Shown here in pieces: positions 46,780 through 59,700 of a stretch of DNA of 64,000 bases (position 1 is its first letter; each line of letters opens with the position of its first letter). Made by a program: the position numbers and the translations under genes. The notes under the pieces were generated by a model, which made no database searches, was not told the DNA's origin, and saw only the letters and a list, made by a program, of their open reading frames with translations. Location: positions 1 through 64,000 of the forward strand of contig JAPTJF010000341.1 in assembly GCA_029339195.1 (NCBI GenBank). The letters run 5' to 3'. This DNA comes from Micractinium sp. NFX-FRZ. Its lineage: Eukaryota; Chlorophyta; Trebouxiophyceae; Chlorellales; Chlorellaceae.

Positions 46780-47481
46780 GCACGCCTGGCGCCGGCACCC
46801 GGGCAGCGGCACTGGCCAGCGCATGGCTGTCCCCCTCGGCCGGTGCGGCTGGTGGGCAGCCTTCTTCCCGACCCTTCAAACCCAACCCCGCATCTCACAG
46901 CCGCCCTTGCCGCCGAACCATCTGAGCCCGAACTGTGCCACGTCCCCACCTCCCGCCACACTTTTATCTGCGCATGCCTGCTCCCCACTGCTTCACCCTC
47001 CCATTATCCCCACCATCACCAAACCTTGGCGCTAATCTCAGCCCCCCGGGGACCACACAGCCTTGGTGGCTGCGCTCATGTCAAGGACACCATGTTCGTC
47101 GGGCGTGCCCAAGCTGTGGCCCCGCTGACTTGCCGACCAGCCTCGTTCGCACGAGCTGCTCCAGTGTTTTTTTGTAATGTCTAATACTGGCGTAACACCA
47201 CTTGAACTTTTATCTACAGCGCCTCTTTGCCTTGTGGCACCTGTGGCGCTCTGCCCGTTTGCGTGACTGGCCCAGTTCATTGCTTTGGCTCTTGCTTGTG
47301 ATCTCACTGAGTCATTGCTTTGTTTACGCTCCTGGACTGCTGTAAATTCTTATCGCATGCAGAAGGCGCCTCACAGCGCGCTCACAGCAGGCAGAGCACA
47401 GGCAGGGCCTTGGGTGAGGTGGCAGCTGGCGCATGCAGAGAAGTACAGATCCACTAGCAGGCACAGCAACAACACGCAGGC
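46780..47481. other. Convergent 3' intergenic stretch
   Basis: The HHE 3' UTR (TGTAA at 47173-47177) runs toward the 3' end of the minus-strand VASt-DysF gene. No other feature is seen. Confidence 0.45.
47173..47177 (+). terminator. TGTAA polyadenylation signal of the HHE gene
   Basis: It follows a T-run about 395 bases past the stop codon. Confidence 0.5.
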
Positions 47482-50400
47482 TCAGCGGTGGGCTACCAGG
47501 TGCAGGGTGTCTGCTGCTGCCGCCAGGGGCCCCTCGGGTGCCTCCTCATCTCCCAGGGCATCCTCAGCCGTCGTCGTCAGGGAGGCCGCGCCGCCTGCCA
47601 GGGGGCCCCCTGGTGCCTCCTCCTCTCCCGGAGCCTCCTCAGCCGACACTACACCCGCTGGGCGCTCTTCCCCTGCTGCAACGTGTGCTGCTGAGCCCGC
47701 CGCCTCTGCTGCCGCGCGCATCCCCTGCGCAAGCGGCTGCTCCACTGCAGCCGAGGCCACTGCATCCATGGCTGCTGCGCGCATCCCCTGCGCAAGCGGC
47801 TGCTCCGCTGCTGCCGAGGCCGCTGCATCCATGGCAGCTGGCCGAGCCGCCGGTGCCATTCCTGCTGGCTCAGACGCAGCCGCTCCCTCAGCTGCCGCCG
47901 CGTCTGCGGCAGCAGCCACCTCTGCTGCCGCATCTACCGCCGTCTCCGCCCCGGCTGCGCCTGCTGCCGCAGCAGCTGCTGACAGTCTGCCTGCTGCCGC
48001 TGCTGCCTGCTCCGTGCCCTCTGGGCCTCCAGTGTGGCTCCGCTCAAACTCGCCCGGCAGCAGTGCTGGCGCCGGCCCCGCCTGGGCGATGCCCGCGGGC
48101 TCCGTGGCCGTCGCCTCCCCTGCCCCCGTGCCCGCCGACTCCGCCTCCGCCGCTACTGCCTCCTCCTCTGGCCCCTCCCGTGCAGCCCCTGCCTCTGGCT
48201 TGGAGGCAGCAGGCATATGAGGCTCTGCATCGGGCAGAGAGGCCGCTACCGCTGCTGTTTCACCCTTGCTGTCCTGCGGCTGCAGCTGCACAGGCAGCCC
48301 AGGCAGCACTGCCGCCACCTGCCGCTGCTGCTGCTGCTGGCGGTCCTGCTGCCGCGTCGCAGGGCTGCCCCCTGCCGCAGCCGCGCCGCCGCCTGCCACC
48401 TTGGCCGCAGCTGGCATTTGGGCGGTGGTGCCGAGGGTTGCTTTGCCGCTGCCAGCCGACGTCTGTGCGCGCGCAGGTGCAGCTGGGGAGGCTGGTGCCG
48501 CCGCTGCCTGAGGCTGCTGCTGCTGCTGCTGGTCGGGCTGCGGGACCTGCGGCAGGAGGGTCGTGCCGCTGCTGCTCCTGCTGCTGCTGCCAATCTTCTG
48601 TGACAGCGCCTCGGCCATGCTCTCCTGTGCGCTGCGGGCCTCCACCTGCAACAGGCAAAGCTGGCAAAGCAGGCACAGCAGGCAAGGTTGACACCCTGGC
48701 GGGTTGCAAGCTTGGGGAGCCTGAGAATTGTGGTGGTCAGATAGCAGCGGCACCGAGCCTGCGCGGTACCGATGTGTGTGCATAAAGCGCGTTTGACGTG
48801 GGTGCAGGGCAGCCGTGCCCGCTGCACCATACCTGCCGATCAGGCAGTTCAAGCGGCGACCCTGGCAGGCAGTGCAATGCAGGCAGTCATTCGGGCATCC
48901 AGCTTACACTCCACTCCCACCCTGCCTCTGGCCCCCAGAAAGTCACCTGAGCAAACATGCTTTCCAGCACGGCCTGCACCTCCCTCTGCTCGCCGCCCTG
49001 CCCGGGCTCCGCGCGGGCAGGCAAGGCAGGCGCCACAGCGCCCACAGGCGGGGACCTCGCCGTTGCCGGGGACGCCGCTGCTGGGGACACTGGCGCAGAA
49101 GAGCCAACGGGTGGCGGCTTCGCCACAGGTGGAGACCCTGCGGTAGCTGCTGTGGGGCTGCCTCCCTGGTCAGCTGCTGCCGCCCCGACAGCGGCACGGC
49201 CCTCATCCACGGCTGCTGCCGGCGATGCTGCAGCCACCTCGCTGCCCAGAGTGACCTCGCTGCCGGCGGTCCCTCCCCGGCTGGCGCCGCCGCCTGCGCC
49301 GCCGCCCTCCTGAGCCTCCTCCCCCACCACCGCCTCGCTCCAGCTGCTGCTGTCCTCTGCAATTGCGGTGGCGCGCGGGTGGCTGGCCAGCGCCAGCGGC
49401 ACGCGCGTGCGGATCCAGCGCCGCCGCCGCACAAAGTCGGCCATCTTCTTCTTGCCGCTGTTGGGCTGGAAGGGGTGCTTGACGTAGCCGAAATCCAGGC
49501 CTGCAAGGGGGGGGGAAGAGGCTTGGGGGTTGGGAGTGTGAGTCAGGCGCCGCAAATTTGTGGTCGATTGGTCGCTTCTTGGCCACTGGGGCGCCGCACA
49601 TCGCCACAGGTAAGGCCTGCGTGAGGTTTGATGAGAACAAGTGGGACTGTGGGCCGTCTGGGCAAATGATGGCAGGGGTGAGAAGACAGCAAGCGGAGGG
49701 CGTGGTGGTGTGGCAGGTGGTCTGGGTTCTGCAGGCATCAAGGAGGGCGCCCCGACAGGCACATGTGCGGCAAAGCAAGTGCCGGGGGATCAGGGCAGGG
49801 CCCCTGAAGCGGCGCCAGGTGCTGGTGCTTGAAGATGCAAGGCCCGGGGGGGCCCAGGCCGCGCAACTGCCTCGCCCCCTCCTGCCGCACGCACGCACCG
49901 TATGTCCAGCCGTCTGCGTCGCACGCATCTATGATCTGCCCGCTGCAGTCCAGGTGCCACTTCTCCTCGCACCACTGCCAGCCCTGCAGGCAGGGGAGCA
50001 ACACACGGGCCGCCGGCAGGGGTGGCGGGTCGGGACGGAGTGGGGAGTTTGTGTGTGTGTGTGCAAACAGCGCTGCTGTGAGATGTGAAGGCGGCAGCTG
50101 TCAATGTTGTGGTGGCCGTGCCATGTGGATAGGCAGGTTGGGCTGGCGGGCCAGGCATACAGGGCAGGGTGCCGGGGAAACGAGCAGGAAGGCAAACAGA
50201 CAGCCATACGGGCAGGCATCAGCAAGGAGTGGCGCACACCTCTGGCAACGGCGGTGCAATGCTGTTGAAGTCGTGGCCTGTGAGCAGGGGGAAGCCCTCG
50301 TGCTCCCGCCGAGACCAGTGGTTAACCTGCAAGGCAGGGAGCCAGGGGTGCGCTGGGAAGAGGAGGTCAGGCAGGGCGTGGCCGAGGTGATGCCATGGGT

Positions 50401-52856
50401 GCGCTGGCGAGGAAGTCAGACAGGGCGCAACCGAGGTGACGGGGGCAGTGCGGTGCTTGGCGGGCCCACCACAAGAGGGGGGGGAAAGGAGGAGGGGAGG
50501 GGCAGGCAGGGCATGGCAAGGCAAGGCAGGTCCAGGGCCCGCTTGTGAGCAAGCACTGCACATTGCCGTGAGCTCAATGCTGACTTGGGATACTGTATGG
50601 ATCCAGCCACCTCAAGCCCAGCCAACTCGAGGCCTGCCATGCGACCTGAGCCGTGGCTCTGCCAGCATGGCAATCGCCCCACCTTGTCTGTGGGCAGGAA
50701 GTGGCCCGGCCAGGTGTGCCCCCACCCGCGGAAGGGCTGCACACATAGGGGTGTGTGGGCGCGCAGCAGGGGTGGGTTGGGGAGAAGCAGGCAGGGCGTG
50801 AGGGAGGCAGGGCACAAGGGAGAGAGGAGGGCACGAGGGAGGGGGCGGCAGGCACGGGAACCGTGGCTTGGCAATGCCGGCACGTGGCTGGGGAGGACCT
50901 GCCGTGCCAGGCAGCGGCAGCATTGAGCCAAACTCGCGCGCGCGCTGCATGTCCATTGAAAGTTGCCCACCTGGAGCCTCTGGTTCTCGAAAACCTCTTC
51001 GATGACGGCCTGCGAGGGGGGAGAGACAGGGGGAGAGAGAGGGAACAAAGGCAGCAGTCGCTAACTAGTCGAAGGTCGGTGCAGCACAGGGAGTTAAAGG
51101 CAGCAGCAGGTATCCTCCTCAAACAAGAAACTACCCACGTGGCCCTTGGCAAGCCAGCTAGCAAAGCAGCAGCACCCCGGCCCTGCTCTGCTCTGCCCTC
51201 CCCTGCCCAGGGCCAGGCCACCCTTGCCCCACGTCAGCCCACCGCACCTCTGCTGCCAACGCGGGTGCCAGGTGTGCGGGCATAGCCGGGCGGAAATCGC
51301 GCTGCGCTGCTGTGGGGCTGCAGCGGGGCCGACAGGTGTGTGGTGTGGATGCAGGTGGGGAGTCAGCATGATGAAGAGGAGGGACGGCCTGACACAGAAG
51401 GTTCCCAGGAAGCGGGCTGCGTCCCACTGGCACCAGCCCTTGCTCCAGCATGAACCAGCACATCCCAGCCCAGACTGCCACCACCCATCTCCAGCTCAAC
51501 ACCAGCGTGTCACAGCGCATCCCTGTACCCACGGTATGGCTCCGCCCCACAACGCCTCCTCGTCAGTGCGCTGGCCCCGCTTGCCTGAACACTTTCTCGG
51601 GCTTCTCAGGCGAGGCCGCCAAGGAGGGTCCCTCCTCGCTGCTGCGCTGCTGCACACGGGCAAAGCAAGCACGTGGGGCATCAACACACGGTCACAGCTG
51701 TTTAGCGCCAGGACAGTTCTTTCAAGTAGCTGGGACCGTGCCTGATCCAAGCCCCACTCTGCATGCAGCCGGGGTTATGCCTCCCCAAGCCACTGCCCCT
51801 TGCCCTTCCTGTGCCTGCCCAGCCCCTGCAAGCGCACCTCGCGGGGTGAGGAGGGCTGCCCAGCGGGGGACAGCACCCCCACCAGCTTCCTGGCCAGGGA
51901 GGACATGGAGGAGGCTGCGGCGCGGGGCAGGTGGGTGAAGTGTGTGGGTGGGGTGAGGGGTATAGGCAAAGGTGCGGGGCAGGAGGTGGGAGCACCCGCC
52001 GGTTCCCTGCCCAGGGATGAGGGGCAGGGCAGGTGGTCGGGTGGGTGGCGGCAGGCAAGGGTGTGTGTGGGGTAGGAGGTGAGAGCAGGGGTAGGCACGC
52101 TCCTCAGCTTTCTGCCCGGGATGAGGGGCAGGGCGGTGACAGGAGTGGGTGCATGGGCTCCGCCAGTGCAGGGCTTCCGCGTGGGGCTTGATGGGAGGGC
52201 ATGCAGGGTGAGCCTTCTGGCAGGCAGGCAGGCATGCAGCAGGCAGGTTTGTGGGCGGGCAGGCAGGCGGGCGGGCAGGCAAGGCAGGCAGGCATGGTGC
52301 CGCCGTTGGCGCGCAATTCTCCCTACCCGACTGCTCTGACAGGGCTCCGGCCGACTTGGCGTGGTGCAGGGTGGACTGGGAGCGCGGCACGTGGTCTCCC
52401 CCTGGAGGGCTCACACTGCTGCCGCCGGTGCCCGCTAGCGCCTCGCTGTCGGAGAGGCTGCGGGGGGGTATGCCGGCAAGCGCGGGCGACGGCGAGGAAG
52501 CCGACGCGGCAGCTGCGCCGGTGACGGCGACGGCCGCCAGCCCTGCTGCCGCGGCCGCGAGCGGCGCCAGCGGCGGCGGCGAGGCCGGCCCGCTGCTGCC
52601 GTCGCCGGCGGCGACCGCTGCCGCTGGCCCTGTCCTGCCTGCTCCCTCGCTGCCCTCGGGTGCGGTTGGGCCGTTGGGCGGGCTGATGCCCGGGGAAGGG
52701 CTGGCCCCGGCGGGCGGCGAGGCCGCCTCGCCAGCGCCAGCCGTCCCGCTCTTCCTCACAACAACAGCGCTGGTGCGGCTGGGGGTGAAGGCTTTCGTGA
52801 AGCTCTTCATGAACGAGTTGCCGCTCCCCGCCACGCCGCCCGCTCCCTGCTGTTTG

Positions 52857-52887
<31 letters not shown>

Positions 52888-55841
52888 TGGCCGACACACG
52901 CTCGACATTTGCCTCCAGCGGGGCGGGCGCTGAGTCAGCGGTGCTGACAGAGGGCGGCACGGTGGGGCTCAGCGGCTGGGCCTGCAGGGGCAGGGCATCC
53001 GGGTTTGCCGCGTCAGCATCTCAGGATGTGGTGCATGGCTGAGGCCAAAAAGCATCTTTGGTTGAGATGGTGGAGAAGCTGGGAGGAGTACATTTAGACT
53101 AGGATACCGACTGTAGCACATGTCAGCCAGGCGCTCTTGGCGCGGGCAGCACAAAGGGCTGAAGCTAGCAGTGGTCAAGCACAGCAGCGCCGCATCAATC
53201 CCGCCTGCCTCTGCCTGCTTGCCAGCTTGCGCCCCTGCCAGCCTGTCATGCGGCAAGTCCCACCCTCCCCCCAGCCTCACCTGGGCTGCAGCAATGGCTT
53301 CCGCATACCCCTCATACTTGACACCCTCCGCCTCCTGCTCCTCACTCCTGGTAGGCTGGGGGCCCGCCGCGCCCGCCGCCCCCCCAGCCGCCGGCACAGC
53401 CGCCGTGCCTGCGGAGCCGGCAGGCGGGGGGCCCGCCGCGGCGCCGCCGCCACGTCGTGCCCTGGCGCCGCCGCTGGGAGGCGCCGGCAGCGCGGCCGCC
53501 AGCCGGTTGACCAGCAGGCGCACTGTGTAGAAGATGAGGCAGGAGAGCAGCACCTTGTGCATGCTCTCCGGGACGTCCACCACCTGGGGAAGGGAAGGCA
53601 AGCGGGGCAGGGCACGGGGGCAGGGCAAGAACGGGGAGGTGAGCAGGGTCGCCAGGGGCAGGCAGCAGGAGTGATGGGTGGCAAGGGTGTCAAGGGGTGG
53701 GGATCAGCGGAGCAGGAACGGTGTGGCAGGCAGGAGAGGTCGGGTACGCCACGCACAACCACACACATCACACACCTGCCCACCCCAATGTTGAACATGT
53801 ACTGCGTGACAAGGTGGAGCACTGCATTGGAAGCCACACTCACGCACCCCTGCAAGAAACCGAACTGACCTTGAAGATGTAGTGTGTGAGGAGGCCAATG
53901 GAGTCGCGGGGGTGCGCGCTGGCGTGCTGCACGAAGAGCAACATGTCGATGACGAGGCGCAGCACGGCCAGCAGGCACAGCGCGCTCAGCGCGGCCAGCA
54001 GCACCGGCGGCTGCGCCATGTCACCCAGCGCGGGGGACAGCGCCGCCAGGTGGCCATGCAGCCAGGCGGCCCAGGGCCGCAGCTGGCGACAGATGGCTGC
54101 ACCCACCACCTCCTCCAGCGCACTGACAAGCGCTGCTGGAGCGGGCTCACCGGCGGGCGCGGCTGCCGCGGCCGCGGGCGCCGCCGCTGCTGCTGCGGCT
54201 GGTGCGGGCAGCCCCTCTGCCGCCTCTCCTGCCTCGGTCACCGTAGTGTACTGCCCCAGCACCTTGCGTAGGGCCTCAAAGTTGCGGCGCTGCCCGTCGC
54301 GCGCGCCTGCGGGGGCGTGAGGGGCATGGGAGGCGCGCGGGCAGGCAGGCGTGGGGCAGAGCAGGGCAGGGCCTGAGCACCCACATGCGGCGGTGGCAAC
54401 GTAAACCACACCGCAAGCATGCTGGTGCCTGCAAAGTGTCGCTGCAGGTTTGAAGGGCCAATGCGTTGATGAGCACCCGCCCCGCCTTCCCAGCTTTCCC
54501 CAATACCTGGCGCCCGCTGCCCACCCTCACCCTTGTCAATCATGGCTTTGATGAAGCCGTTGGGCTTGATGATGAACATGATGGTGGTGCGGATGCGCAG
54601 CTCTGTGCGGCCATCTGGCAGGGCACGCAGCGTGCACAGCACCACCGGCCTGCGCAAGTGTGCAATTTGAAGAGGAGGCAGGCAGTCACTACCGTACCCA
54701 CAGAGACCCAAGCGACGCGCCCCTGACTAGGGGCAGGAAGCAAACCTGCACGAGGCAGGCTGGACTCTGCATCTGTGCGCGCTGGCAGCCTCCGTCCCCG
54801 TGCTATACCCCTCGTCTCCCCTCGTCTCCCTTCCTGACCGCCCCCCCGTCCGCCCCCCACCTGAATTTCTCCCCGTGCATGGCTGTGGTGAGCACTGTGG
54901 TCATGACCGTGAAGGAGCTGCCGGGTGCCACTTCTACGAGGCGGTGCAGCTCCTCGTTGCGGTACTGCAGAGAAGGCGATACGGGTGGGTTGGGTAAGTG
55001 TGCAGGTAGACAGGGGGCGGGCGTAGGTGGAGCAGTACGACCTCCACCTGGCAGTGCAGCTTTGTTCACGGTACTGCAGGTAGGATGAGGCAGTGCGGTA
55101 GGCTAGAAAAGCACCCTCCAGCAAGACAGGACAACTGCACCCGCTCGCCCGCCATCGTTGCAGCACCCTGGGCAGCGCCACTGCAGCACACTCACAGTAC
55201 CCTCACCTTGGAGCCCATCATGGTACCGGAGTAGGAGGCGCGGCGCAGGAAGCCGGCACGCAGCCCGGCCACAGAGGCCAGCGGCGGTGGCGTGGGGCCC
55301 ACCGCGGCAGCCTGCACCGCCTCGCCGCCCTCCATCCACGCTGTCGTGCTGTACTCCTTGTCGCCGGAGGCCTCATTGAAGGTGCGCTGCAGCACCCACA
55401 AACAAACAGGGTGCAAGGTTGGGGGGCCGGCAACAGGCGGGCGGGTGCCGACGGGTGCTGAGTGAATCAGCACAACAGCACGGACACAGCGTGCTGGTGC
55501 GGCATGCATGACCTGCCTGAGCCAATGCTGCCGTGGCCTCTGTGCAAGATGCACACAGGCAGGCGAAGGCCCTACACCTGCACGGCAGAGCTTCCATCAC
55601 AGCACCCACCGCCGCCGTCGGCACATGACGACGCTGCACGCGCTGCCCATAGGCAGCACATCGGCCAGCCAGTCGCCCAAGGGCAGCCACGCACCCGCAT
55701 GTCGTTGTTGCCTCCATAGAGCAGCAGGAAGGCCTGGTCGGCAGGCAGGTCCAGCACCACATCTAGAGCCAGCTTGCCCTCCTCCCCATCAGGCCAGCGC
55801 GGCCACCGGGCATCCAAGTCGGCGGTGGCGCCACTCGCCAT
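47482..55841 (-). CDS. VASt-domain, membrane-anchored protein with a dysferlin (DysF) domain
   Basis: Seventeen in-phase exons give about 1401 aa: 55841-55695, 55386-55207, 54964-54861, 54649-54531, 54306-53870, 53849-53784, 53583-53281, 52981-52327, 51914-51838, 51649-51585, 51317-51248, 51009-50971, 50736-50683, 50326-50240, 49983-49899, 49500-48947 and 48645-47482. Residues about 13-200 read as a VASt (StAR-like sterol-transfer) domain: LDVVLDLPADQAFLLL, EYSTTAWM, HGEKFRPVVLCTLRAL. Hydrophobic helices follow at about 282-306 and 360-378. An Ala/Ser-rich linker leads to a DysF unit at about 742-862: VFENQRLQPFRGWGHTWPG, then GWQWCEEKWHLD, DADGWTYG, and FVRRRRWIRTR with its Arg/Trp signature. 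The tail repeats EQPLAQGMRAAA. The exon 10 donor is GC. A start at 56276 (MADGRYQRARSS, donor 56190) does not phase with the next exon. Confidence 0.72.
47720..47850 (-). repeat. Tandem coding repeat (about 20-residue unit)
   Basis: Two adjacent copies encode EQPLAQGMRAAAMDA-type units in the C-terminal tail of the VASt-DysF protein. Copies share GCGCATCCCCTGCGCAAGCG at about 47738 and 47780. Confidence 0.75.
51915..52150 (-). repeat. Degenerate copies of an exon edge in intron 8 of the VASt-DysF gene
   Basis: The exon 9 start region (AGCTTCCTGGCCAGGGAGGA on plus, about 51883-51902) recurs loosely as GGTTCCCTGCCCAGGGATGA (about 52001) and AGCTTTCTGCCCGGGATGAG (about 52107), each followed by a G-rich spacer. 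Copies are about 105-120 bases apart. Confidence 0.6.
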
Positions 55842-56738
55842 GGCGTCCCGCCCGCTGCTGCCCGCTGCCGCGGCCCCAACGGCGCTGGCTAGGGGCAGGC
55901 TATCTGCTGAGGTTGGTACGCTGCAGAGGCGTGGCATGTGGCGGGGGGTGGGAAGAGGAGTAAAAGGAAGAGGGCCCAGCGGGTAGGTGGGAGTGCAAGC
56001 GACACAACGGGTGGGCGGGCAGCACCGAGGCCGGCGGGTAGGCGGGCAGGCAGCACTGGGGCGCCAGCAGCGGATACCTTGCTGACGCTGCCCAGACATT
56101 CCAGGCGCCACCCCGCACGGTCTGGGCCCCAGCAGCAGCTGGCGGGGGCAAGCTTCCTCATGGACGGCTGGCTCTGAGTGTGCCCCCACCTGTGCGCGTC
56201 GCCTGCCGCCTTGCTTGGTCTTGGGTGCGACGATCGCAGTCGAGGACCGCGCTCGTTGATATCGGCCGTCAGCCAAAGCTGAGCCCCGACGTCTCGGACT
56301 TTGTGGAAACGCCTCCTAGCTAACGCGGCAGGCCTTGACGTGAAGTTAGACCCGACTACATGCAATGCAGCGCGCAATGGGGCGCAGGGAAGCTGTGTGT
56401 GCTGGGTCAGCAGGGGCAGCGGGCGGCACGCTACGTCGGCGGCAGGCTTGGGGCATGCCCGTAAAGGGGTGCGGGGCGCTGCGTGCATGGAAACTGCTCT
56501 GCTTCATGAACCAAAACTCCAAACCGAATGCTTGATGGGCTTGCTTTCCAAGCCCAATAACCAGCATCAATGTGCCTTGCAGGCGGCTACCGCCACGCTG
56601 CCGCCCGCGCCCCCGCATGACTTCTGCCAGCTGGGTTGCCAGCTGGGGAGCCTGCATGCATTTCGGCGCCGGCCATCCAGCATCTGGAATGCTACACAAA
56701 CAGGGCTGCAAACAAACAGTGCTGTTTGCCACACCGAT
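55842..56738. promoter_or_regulatory. Divergent region between the VASt-DysF and SLC35F genes
   Basis: Start codons of a minus and a plus gene face away from each other. A possible 5' exon of the VASt gene (56276-56190) lies here. An open frame continues 5' of the SLC35F Met to 56301 without coding character. No core promoter motif is clear. Confidence 0.4.
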
Positions 56739-59700
56739 ATGAGCAGGCATACTCTGAGGGCAGCGGCCTTGGGCCAAGCCTTAGCCGCGCTGATAAGCGG
56801 CACAGCAGTTTCGAGCACATCGCTCGCGCGACAGGTGTGGCCACGGGCAGGCTGGAGGTGTTTTGCTGCGGAGGCGACCCTTCGAAGCCGTTTGCAACCC
56901 TGTCCGCGCCCTCATGCATACTCATCGGCGTTCCAATTGTGGCAAGCAACCCGCCCATTGTCGGTTCTTGTGCGCCTGTTACCGCTGGCGCCGCCGCCGC
57001 TGGCTGCCGCCCCCACTGCTCTTTCCATTCCCGGAATCTTGCGTTCTCTCTCCCTCCCCACAGGGCGTCTCAGCGCCCACCCTGCAAAGCGCTCTCAACT
57101 ACCTGCTGCTGGGGGTGGTGTTCACGGCGGTGCGCGTGCGCAGCTCGGGGTGGCGGCTCAAGTGCCGGTGGTGGGCCTACGCCTTTTTGGCGCTGCTGGA
57201 TGTGGAGGCCAACTTCTGTGTGGTGCTGGCCTACCGCTACACCTCGCTCACCAGGTGTGGGCGGCAGCGGTGCAGGCTGGGGGGTGGTGTGGCCGGTGGT
57301 GCAGGCTGGGGGGTGGGTGGGGAGCGGTGCAGGCTGGGGGGTGGTGGGCAGCGGCGCAGGCTGGTGTGGGCAGCGGCGCAGGCTGGGGGGTGGTGGGGAG
57401 CGGCTGGGGGGTGGTGGGTGGGGAGAGGCAGGAGGGTGGATGGGCGGAAAGTTGTGTGGGTGCCTGTTAGATGCACATGCACAAGAAGATGCTGGCATGG
57501 GGAGTCTGTACAGGCGTGGCAGCAGGAGGCCGCAGGCAACATGTGTCGGCATGCCCACGCTTCTCCCAGCATGAGCAAGTCTCCCAGCCTTGCCGGCCCA
57601 GCGCTGCTTCTGCACCCCTCCCTCTGCATCTGTTCACCACATGCATGCGCTCCCCGCCGCTGCCTCCCCCCCCCCCCCCGCCCCCCCCGGGGCATGTGTG
57701 CAGCGTCACCCTCCTCGACTGCTTCTCCATTCCCATGGTTGTGGCCCTGAGCACCGTGTTGCTGGGGGCCGCATACCGTCGAGGGCATTACGCCGGCGCC
57801 GGCGTGTGCATCGCGGGGCTGCTGGTGCTAGTAGCGACCGACCGCAGCGGCGGCGAGGCGGCGGCCGGCGGGGCAAGCAGCACCAGCAGCGACCCTCTGC
57901 TGGGGGATGGGCTGGTGCTGCTGGGGGCCACGCTGTATGCGCTGTGCAACGTGCTGCAGGAGTGGCTGCTGGGTGAGTGGCGCAGGGGGAGAGGGAGGTG
58001 TGGAGGAAAGGGCAGTGCGGGGTGCGGTGGCAGGAAGGCGTGCCGGGGCCTGCAGCCGCCACCGCTGCGGGCTGACAGCTGTTGAGGCAGCAGCCTGCAC
58101 TGCTGCCAAACTTGCAACAGCAGGCCCTGCGGTGCAGCCGCTCCGCACGCGTGCGCCGCAGCATCGCCCGCTCCCCTGCAACTGCCCTGCCTCTGCTCAC
58201 CCCCTCCACCCCCTCCCTGGCGCCTGCCCCATCGGCGCCCCACCCGGGTCACGCCCCACCGTTGGCACCCACCACCCCTGCCCCGCCTGCTTGCCGACTT
58301 CTGCTTCTACGCCCGCCCTGCTGCAGGGGACGTGCCCGTGTCCGAGCTGCTGGGCACGATGGGCCTGTTTGGCTGCCTGTGGAGCGCCGCCCAGGGGCTC
58401 CCTCTTGAGCTGCACATCCTGCGGGCAGCACAGTGGACCCCCGCCCTGCTCCTCCCCTTCCTCGGCTTCTCCGCCTGCATGTTTGCCTTCTACAGGTGGG
58501 CTGGCCGCCTGTGGGAAAGGGGAGATGTCAGCAGGGGGCTGCGCGCTGTTGAGGGGGCTCCGGGGCCTTGCATCAGTTGCATATCTTCCCTTCAAAGGTG
58601 GGCGGTCTTGTGTGTGGGCGTGGGGGTGCGCAGTCAGGCTGGCAGATGGAGCCTGGCATGATGCGTGGGGAGAGGTGGTCGTGCATTGCAGTGCCGGTGT
58701 GGCGGCGGAGCGCTGCTGTTGTGTGTGCGCGGGGGGTCGCGACGCCAGGTCTTGCTGCCGGCCTCCCCGCCCCTCCCTCTCACCAACCCAGCCAGCCCGG
58801 TCCCTCTCTCTCGCTCACCTGCTGCTGCCTGTGCACCTTGTGCCTCTCCGACTCCTTTTCCCTCTCTTGCTATCTTTCCCTGTCCTCCCCTTCACCCCTC
58901 ACCCCCTCGCAGCCTGGTCCCTTTGGAGCTGACCTGGGGAGGCGCCGCGCTGCTCAACATCTCGCTGCTCTCCTCCGACCTCTGGGCAGCCCTCGCCCGC
59001 TTCTTCTTCTTTGGTGAGTTGGTTTACAAAAAAAACCTAAATCATAAACCCTAACCGTAAACCCTAAACCCTTCTTCTTCTTCTTCTTCGGTGAGTCGGT
59101 TTGCGCAGGCCGGCCTGCATGTTGCCAGGCCCCTGCCGCAGGGTACTACCACCCAGCCGGTGTGCGGGCGAGCGTCATCTCTTGTGCAGACATGGAACAC
59201 TCCCCATGAATGAACCATCCCCCATGCTGCCCCGTGCGTCGCCCCCAATTTCCGACCCAGCCAGCACGACTGCGCCCCCCGTGATCGCTGCTGGTTTCCC
59301 CCCGCTGCTGCTGCTGCTGCTGCAGACGGGTTCCAGGACAGCAGCCTGCTCTTCTTTGCCCTCTCTTTCCTGGTGGTGGCGGTGGGCATCGGCCTATTCA
59401 CATGGAGCGGTGACGTGGACACCCAGCTGGGTGCTGGCAGCAGCCTGGCCCGCAGCACCGCCCCCGAGGGCGGCGGCCTGCCGGTGGTCACATACCAGCG
59501 GGTGTCCAGCAGCGGCAGCGATCCGCCGCTCACGCGCCCCCGCCTGCCGCTGCCCAGCCTCAGCAGCAGCGGCGGCGGCAAGGGCGCGGGGCGGCAGGCG
59601 CTGGAGGCGGTGCAGCGGCAGCACGTGGCGGCTGGCGTGGCGGCGGGCGTGCCAGCTCAGCAGCGGGCGATGCCAAACCCGTTTGATATCGCGGGGCTGC

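Noticed and set aside
56301..56738. Upstream in-frame extension of the SLC35F protein to an ATG at 56301
   Set aside because: The extension has no coding-like composition. The family normally starts just before the GQ..ISGT helix, which fits the Met at 56739.
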